NCBI RefSeq assembly: GCF_021535135.1
Contig: NZ_CP091036.1
Span: forward strand, 682,001-746,000
Direction: 5' to 3'
DNA from: Antarcticibacterium sp. 1MA-6-2
Lineage (GTDB): Bacteria > Bacteroidota > Bacteroidia > Flavobacteriales > Flavobacteriaceae
Length of the DNA: 64,000 bases
The position numbers were made by a program, and so were the translations under genes. The notes beneath the pieces were generated by a model, which worked only from the letters and a program-made list of their open reading frames with translations, did not search any database and was not told the DNA's origin. This document shows positions 59,472 through 64,000 of the stretch, in pieces. The stretch's first letter is position 1. Each line of letters starts with the position of its first letter.

Positions 59472-59892
59472 AGTGAAAATTTCAGTTTAAGACTTCAAAA
59501 GATACTGGAGTATTACGATATTTCTGCTGCTACTTTTGCTGATGCAATCGACGTAGGACGCTCTTCTATATCGCATATACTTTCAGGAAGAAATAAACCC
59601 AGCCTGGACTTTGTCTTAAAAATTGTTCAGGCATATCCCGAAGTGGAATTATATTGGCTGCTTAATGGAAAAGGAAGTTTTCCATCCAAAGGAAATACTT
59701 CTGTGCCATCTGAAAAAGCTAATCAACCCACGCCTAACACTTCCACTTCTTCTGCTATACAGGAGAAGCTTAGTGATAGAAAAAGAAAATCACACTGGTT
59801 CTACAATAACTGAAAGATCGGGTAAGGGAAAAGCCATTCAAAAGATCGTTTTCTTCTATACTGATGGTAGTTTTGATGCCTTTGAAAATTGA
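59463..59892 (+). CDS. XRE-type HTH transcriptional regulator (one RCCGGY frame break)
   Basis: About 142 residues. The N-terminal lambda-repressor-like HTH is FSLRLQKILEYYDISAATFADAIDVGRSSISHILSGRNKPSLDF. A Ser/Thr/Pro linker follows, then a short C-terminal strand segment (AIQKIVFFYTDGSFDAFEN) common in flavobacterial XRE proteins. The frame breaks at 59768-59774, where GCCGGT reads GCTTAGT (EKPVIEKENH). Its ATG lies inside one of the GTTTAC boxes, so it probably represses itself and the divergent peptidase gene. Confidence 0.88.
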
Positions 59893-59968
59893 ATTTCCTG
59901 ATTAAATAGCTTTATTTTGTAGAAAGTTATAAAAGCTTTGCCCCGAGACTAATCAGATTATTTAAATA

Positions 59969-60346
59969 ATGAAGAATTACCCATACCTAATACTTCTTTT
60001 AATGCTTTTTACTGCCTGTTATTCTCCCGAAAGGGACTGTGATCGCTTCAAAACAGGAACCTTTCAGTTTGAATCTTATTTAAACGGAGAAATGATAACA
60101 TCCACCTTTGTAAGGAATGATTCTATAGAAATAGATCATTTTAGAGGAAAAACCGACACTTCTTCGGTGCGGTGGATAAATAACTGCGAGTACATACTAA
60201 AAAATCTCAATCCTAAAAATCGTGCAGAGAGGCAGCCTATCCACATGAAAATCCTAACAACGAGTAAAGACTCATATACCTTTGAATACGGTCTTGTGGG
60301 TGAGAGCAATAAGAAAAAAGGAGAGGTAAAAAAACTACAGGATTAA
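59969..60346 (+). CDS. Conserved flavobacterial lipoprotein
   Basis: 125 residues with the lipoprotein signal MKNYPYLILLLMLFTACYS (lipobox ending Cys17). The mature part DCDRFKTGTFQFESYLNGEMITSTFVRNDSIEIDHFRGKTD and SVRWINNCEYILK is well conserved in my recollection of Flavobacteriaceae genomes, where it sits next to parC and is often misnamed DNA topoisomerase IV. Function unknown. It converges on mscL with a four-base overlap of stop codons. Confidence 0.8.
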   Translation: MKNYPYLILLLMLFTACYSPERDCDRFKTGTFQFESYLNGEMITSTFVRNDSIEIDHFRGKTDTSSVRWINNCEYILKNLNPKNRAERQPIHMKILTTSKDSYTFEYGLVGESNKKKGEVKKLQD

Positions 60347-60796
60347 TTCTTGCTGTTCCCTCTCTTTAAAATCTCATTTTGTTCCTGCAATAGATCATTT
60401 AAATTGGAAAGTAACTGAATATCTTTGGGAGTTTCAACAGTTTTGTTTTTTGGATCTTCAGCTTTTCTTCTAAACCTAGTTCATTAGTCTTACTACAAGA
60501 AAAATTGTAAAACCTACTACCAGGAAATCGATCATTGCCTCGATAAGTACTCCATAGCCAATGGCCACTTCCTCTGCAGCAACAACTCCGGGAGCTTCAG
60601 CTACTCCTTCTTTAAGCACAATTTTACGATCTGCATAATTAATACCGTCGGTCATCATAGAAAGCGGAGGCATTACTACCTGCTTTACCAGGACATCAAC
60701 TACACGGTTAAAAGCGGTACCTATAATAATACCTACCGCCATATCAATCATATTGCCTTTAATGGCAAATTCTTTAAACTCTTTAAGCAATCCCAT
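60343..60796 (-). CDS. mscL: Large-conductance mechanosensitive channel (one RCCGGY frame break)
   Basis: About 150 residues. TM1 is in FAIKGNMIDMAVGIIIGTAFNRVV, with the pore-lining Gly/Ala pattern; TM2 is IEAMIDFLVVGFTIFLVVRLMN. The periplasmic loop is in between. The apparent stop at 60476 is false. At 60474-60480 ACCGGT reads ACTAGGT; corrected, RLMNRFRRKAEDPKNK leads to the expected C-terminal bundle helix (LLSNLNDLLQEQNEILKR) and a stop at 60343. The ATG overlaps the parC stop by one base. Confidence 0.93.
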
Positions 60797-63435
60797 TACT
60801 CATCAAATAATTTTGTCTGGCTCTCTGCAGGAGTTGATTTTCTAATTTCTCCTGCCAATATATCCTGCCCTTCAACCGTTTCCTCGTCCTTAACTTCCAG
60901 CTCTTCTGTTGGCAGCTCTTCGGGTTCGTAAAGAACTGGTTCTAAAAGATTAATCTGTTTTATTTTTTCTGTAGTCAACTGGTTTCCAAGAGCCTTAATT
61001 CCTTTTACTGAAATGAATTCTTCAAGGTTAATGACTTCGGAAGGTTTTGAATCTTTACCTCTAATTTTAGAGAAAACCAGCTCTGCCTGCGGAATGTAAT
61101 CTGTAGAAACAATTTCTAAAAAGGACTTCTCATGCTCCCCAATAAATTTCTCCTCCCTGTCGGGATTTTCAATTAGAAATCTTTTTACGTAATATTTTTC
61201 CTTTTCAGCTTCATAATAAATTGCTGAAATTGGTTTTCTTGGAACCCATTTTTCCAGGACTATGATCTCATCATCAAAGCGTGTGGTTAGCTCCGGCTTA
61301 ATAGTTTTGGCAACACCGTCCTGGGTAATGATCAAAAGACGATCTTCTCCCCGAAATTCTCCCAGAAGTTCTCCTCTTTCATCTACATTAAGTCGTTTTA
61401 CACTGTCGTCAAACCAAATTCGACGAGGCTTTAATGTAGATACTCCTTCTTCCTTTAATTCTATTTTTTTGACTGCGTATTTGGTAACAATATTTCCTTT
61501 TACGTTTCTGCCTTTGATCATCATATCAGCAAAGTCTACTTCGAATCGCAGCTTTTTAATACTTCCTACCTGCCTCAGGTAAACTGTAATAACTTCAGCT
61601 TCTCCATTGGGGTTAGCTGAAAAATAAAGAACTTTTGAATCTTTTTTTCCCTGTGTTACCTCGTACTCCCTGTCTCTGGTAACAGAAGTAACAGCAAAAC
61701 GCTTGATGTATGAAGAACCATTTTTCCCATCCCTGTAAACCAGGTTATAAATTGTTCTTTTATCTTTTTTCTTGAAGACAGCAACGTGAATAATATCTTT
61801 TCCCACAAAGGTCTTGGCATCAACCTTTGTTACCATCATATTACCATCTCCTGTAAAGACAATTATATCGTCAATATCTGAACAATCAGTGACAAATTCA
61901 TCCTTTTTAAGAGAGGTCCCAATGAACCCTTCTTTTCGGTTTACATATAATTTGGTGTTGCGCATGGCAACCTTGGAAGCCTCAATATCATCAAACAGCC
62001 GGAGATCTGTCTTACGTTCTTTTCCTGCCCCGTATTCTTTTTTTAAACGCTCAAAATAAGCAATTGCATAATCGGTAAGGTGATCCAGGTGATGCTTTAC
62101 CTGGGCGATTTCCCCTTCCAGGGCATCAATCTTTTGCTGGGCCTTGTCAATGTCAAATTTAGAGATCCTTTTAATCCTTATTTCCGTAAGCCTAACGATA
62201 TCTTCCTCTGTAATTGCACGTTTCAAATGCGAAATATGAGGTTTTAATCCCTCATCTATAGCTCTTATTACTCCTTCCCAGGTCTCTTCTTCTTCAATGT
62301 CACGGTAGATCCTGTTCTCTATAAAAATTCGCTCCAGGGAAGCAAAATGCCACTGCTCTTCAAATTCGTCCAGCTTAATCTCCAAATCCTGTTTTAGCAG
62401 ACTCAGAGTATGATCTGTTGATCTTCTTAATATTTCACTTACTCCCAGGAAAACAGGTTTGTTATCTATAATGACACAACCCAAAGGAGAAATGGCATTT
62501 TCACAAGTTGTGAAAGCATATAATGCATCTATAGTTTTGTCCGGAGAAATGTTTGGCGGAAGGTAGATTAGAATCTCAACATTTTCTGCTGTGTTATCTT
62601 CTATCTTCTTGATCTTGATCTTCCCCTTATCATTTGCTTTAAGTATAGATTCAATAAGAGTGGTAGTGGTTGTGCCGTAAGGAATTTCAGTTATGGCGAG
62701 AGTGGTCTTGTCATATTGTGAAATTTTCGCCCGAATTCTTACGCGGCCACCACGCTTACCGTCGTTATAATCTGTGATATCAGCTTCTCCGGCAGTGGGA
62801 AAATCGGGAAAAAGTTTAAAGCTCTTCCCCTTGAGGTGTTTTATAGAAGCGTCTATTAATTCAATAAAATTATGAGGCAGGATCCTGGTGCTTAAACCAA
62901 CTGCTATCCCTTCTGCTCCCTGTGCAAGCAAAAGCGGAAATCTAACCGGAAGATTAACTAGCTCTTTTTTACGGCCGTCATAGGATAATTGCCATTCAGT
63001 TAATTTGGGATTAAAAAGAACCTCTAAAGCAAATTTGGATAAACGCGCCTCGATATAACGAGGTGCAGCTGCCCGGTCACCTGTGAGAATATTACCCCAG
63101 TTTCCCTGAGCATCTATCAAAAGATCTTTTTGACCAATCTGTACCATGGCATCTCCAATACTCGCATCTCCGTGAGGATGATACTGCATGGTATGGCCAA
63201 CTATATTAGCTACTTTATTATACCGCCCATCATCCAGGTCTTTCATGGAATGCATAATGCGGCGATGAACTAGTTTAAAACCATCCTCAACAGCTAGGTA
63301 CCGCTCGTTCTAAAATTACATAGGAAGCATAATCAAGGAACCAATCCTTATACATGCTTAGTAACACGTATAAGTTGCTCTTTTTGTTGATCATCCCCGC
63401 CTTCGGGTATAATTTCAGGATTATCGATGTCCATT
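60796..63435 (-). CDS. parC: DNA topoisomerase IV subunit A (two RCCGGY frame breaks)
   Basis: Decatenating type IIA topoisomerase subunit, about 880 residues. The N-terminus is ATG 63435 (MDIDNPEIIPEGGDD), then MYKDWFLDYASYVILERAVP and VHRRIMHSMKDLDDGRYNKVANIVGHTMQYHPHGDASIGDAM. The active-site Tyr is in APRYIEARLS. The C-terminal domain is Bacteroidota-type, ending in an acidic tail. Breaks are at 63356-63362 (ACTAAGC for ACCGGC, VTGMYKDW) and 63293-63299 (ACCTAGC for ACCGGC, VPAVEDG). The upstream gene's TAA overlaps its ATG. Confidence 0.95.
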
Positions 63436-63922
63436 AAGTAAGTGCTTTATTTTTTTCCAATACTTTTCTCAGGGATTCTATCATGCCTCTTTTTTTCTTC
63501 TTTCCCAGGAAAGTAATATTGAACCTGTAAGTTCGCGGGCCCTTTTTTCGACGACTGCGAATAAATATTTTCAAGCTGCTCCAGATGCCATAATCGCTGA
63601 CTTCAAAATTAATCAATTTTGACTTCGGAAATTCGGCTCTTTTCACCCTGTACTCCATAAATTTTGAAAAGAAAACGCCATTGTTCTTAAAATTGAGGGT
63701 TTCTCCATCGCTATCAAATTCAAACAACTGGCCTATTCTGTGAAAATAAATTCCGAACAGAAGCAATAGGATATTCGGAAGAAAATGACTGAAGGTCATG
63801 TTGTTCTCATCATCTGAAGCCATAATTTCTATATTCACAAAAATATTTGTGACAAAAGCAGCAACTATTAAGATGTAAACCGAAGGTACTATCTTCGTTT
63901 CAGTAGTATTTTTAAATCTCAT
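63434..63922 (-). CDS. Two-helix membrane protein, PH-like
   Basis: 162 residues. Two N-terminal hydrophobic segments (VYILIVAAFVTNIFVNIEI and FLPNILLLLFGIYFHRIG) precede a basic beta-rich domain (FKNNGVFFSKFMEYRVKRAEFPKSKLINFEVSDYGIWSSLKIFIRSRRKKG) resembling bacterial PH-like domains. It is embedded between parE and parC with two- to four-base spacing, so it is part of the topoisomerase IV operon. No function is known; the position is characteristic of flavobacteria in my recollection. Confidence 0.7.
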   Translation of the reverse strand: MRFKNTTETKIVPSVYILIVAAFVTNIFVNIEIMASDDENNMTFSHFLPNILLLLFGIYFHRIGQLFEFDSDGETLNFKNNGVFFSKFMEYRVKRAEFPKSKLINFEVSDYGIWSSLKIFIRSRRKKGPRTYRFNITFLGKKKKRGMIESLRKVLEKNKALT

Positions 63923-63925
63923 AGG

Positions 63926-64000
63926 CTACTCTGCGATAAGATCAAGTTCAACTTTTAGATTGTCTATAATAAACTCCTGCCTGTCCGGAGTGTTTTTTCC
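63926..64000 (-). CDS. parE: DNA topoisomerase IV subunit B, C-terminal end (partial)
   Basis: The last 24 codons enter from the window edge: NTPDRQEFIIDNLKVELDLIAE then TAG at 63926. The pattern TPDRQ-FIIDNL is the ParE C-terminus. The rest lies beyond 64000. It is three bases upstream of the PH-like gene. Confidence 0.85.
   Translation of the reverse strand, partial: GKNTPDRQEFIIDNLKVELDLIAE

Noticed and set aside
2604..63362. Programmed ribosomal frameshifting as the cause of the breaks
   Set aside because: There are too many unrelated genes, the shifts are of different sizes (+1, +2, -1), and there is no common slippery heptamer or downstream structure.
2511..63435. Calling recQ, gyrA, clpC, parC, thiolase and other broken genes pseudogenes
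   Set aside because: The breaks hit essential genes, almost all at one reconstructed hexamer, and the protein on each side is otherwise perfectly conserved. Gene decay would not choose one motif.
1..64000. tRNA, rRNA or riboswitch genes
   Set aside because: I looked in the intergenic gaps and saw no cloverleaf with a T-loop GTTCRA sequence and no known aptamer pattern. A covariance-model scan was not possible.

Overview
The window looks like chromosomal DNA of a member of the Flavobacteriaceae (Bacteroidota), probably a marine genus close to Gramella/Salegentibacter. The evidence is the low GC content, a type IX secretion type B sorting domain, TAnnTTTG-type -7 promoter boxes, a RecQ with the Bacteroidota C-terminal helix-turn-helix, a PgpH-type HD protein, and many small conserved flavobacterial families (DUF6155, DUF1206, DUF3817, DUF72, DUF3307, SatD-like). 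There is no rRNA, tRNA, CRISPR array, prophage or insertion sequence that I can see. Almost everything is core metabolism and information processing.

Layout. 0.1-8 kb: lipoprotein lactonase, corA, recQ, then a GC-rich mosaic of palindromic repeats flanking a DUF559 nuclease-like gene, truA and a superfamily 2 helicase. 8.4-11 kb: the cysteine pair epsC-cysM, a 36-residue lysine-rich protein and a relic of an MFS transporter. 11-23.6 kb: a T9SS substrate, DUF6155 and a FUSC-type transporter in one operon, then oxidoreductases, lipoproteins and membrane proteins. 23.7-34 kb: YqaE, galE, two MscS channels, thioesterase, NUDIX, DUF72, aldehyde dehydrogenase, and the DUF3307/SatD-like pair with a 29-bp iteron array. 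34-46 kb: GreA-like protein, pgpH, thiolase, NlpC/P60 peptidase, TPR protein, gyrA, clpC. 45.8-57 kb: hutH, nnr, gcvT, carbinolamine dehydratase, yebC, proline dehydrogenase, aroB, DJ-1, YihY, DinB. 57-64 kb: an Lrp regulator, an M14 carboxypeptidase divergent from its likely HTH regulator with six shared operator-like boxes, then the minus-strand run parE - PH-like protein - parC - mscL.

The dominant unexpected signal is not a gene. About 25 open reading frames, including essential ones (gyrA, parC, clpC, recQ), are broken by small indels. Nearly all breaks fall where protein conservation predicts the hexamer RCCGGY, and they read instead as RCTTAGY, RCTAAGY, RCCTAGY and similar. Intact RCCGGY appears nowhere in the 64 kb by eye, although other CCGG contexts are abundant. 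The simplest explanation is systematic base-calling error at a modified RCCGGY motif, so the assembly indirectly records the specificity of a DNA methyltransferase (or other modification) encoded elsewhere. I therefore annotate these genes as single intact CDSs spanning the break and give the corrected reading. A second, smaller class of breaks sits in homopolymers.

The best biological candidates for something undescribed are the DUF559 gene between two cloverleaf-like repeat elements whose hairpins covary (4641-5481), the four-unit 29-bp iteron array in front of the SatD-like gene (33832-33945), and the six-box operator region at 59184-59471.
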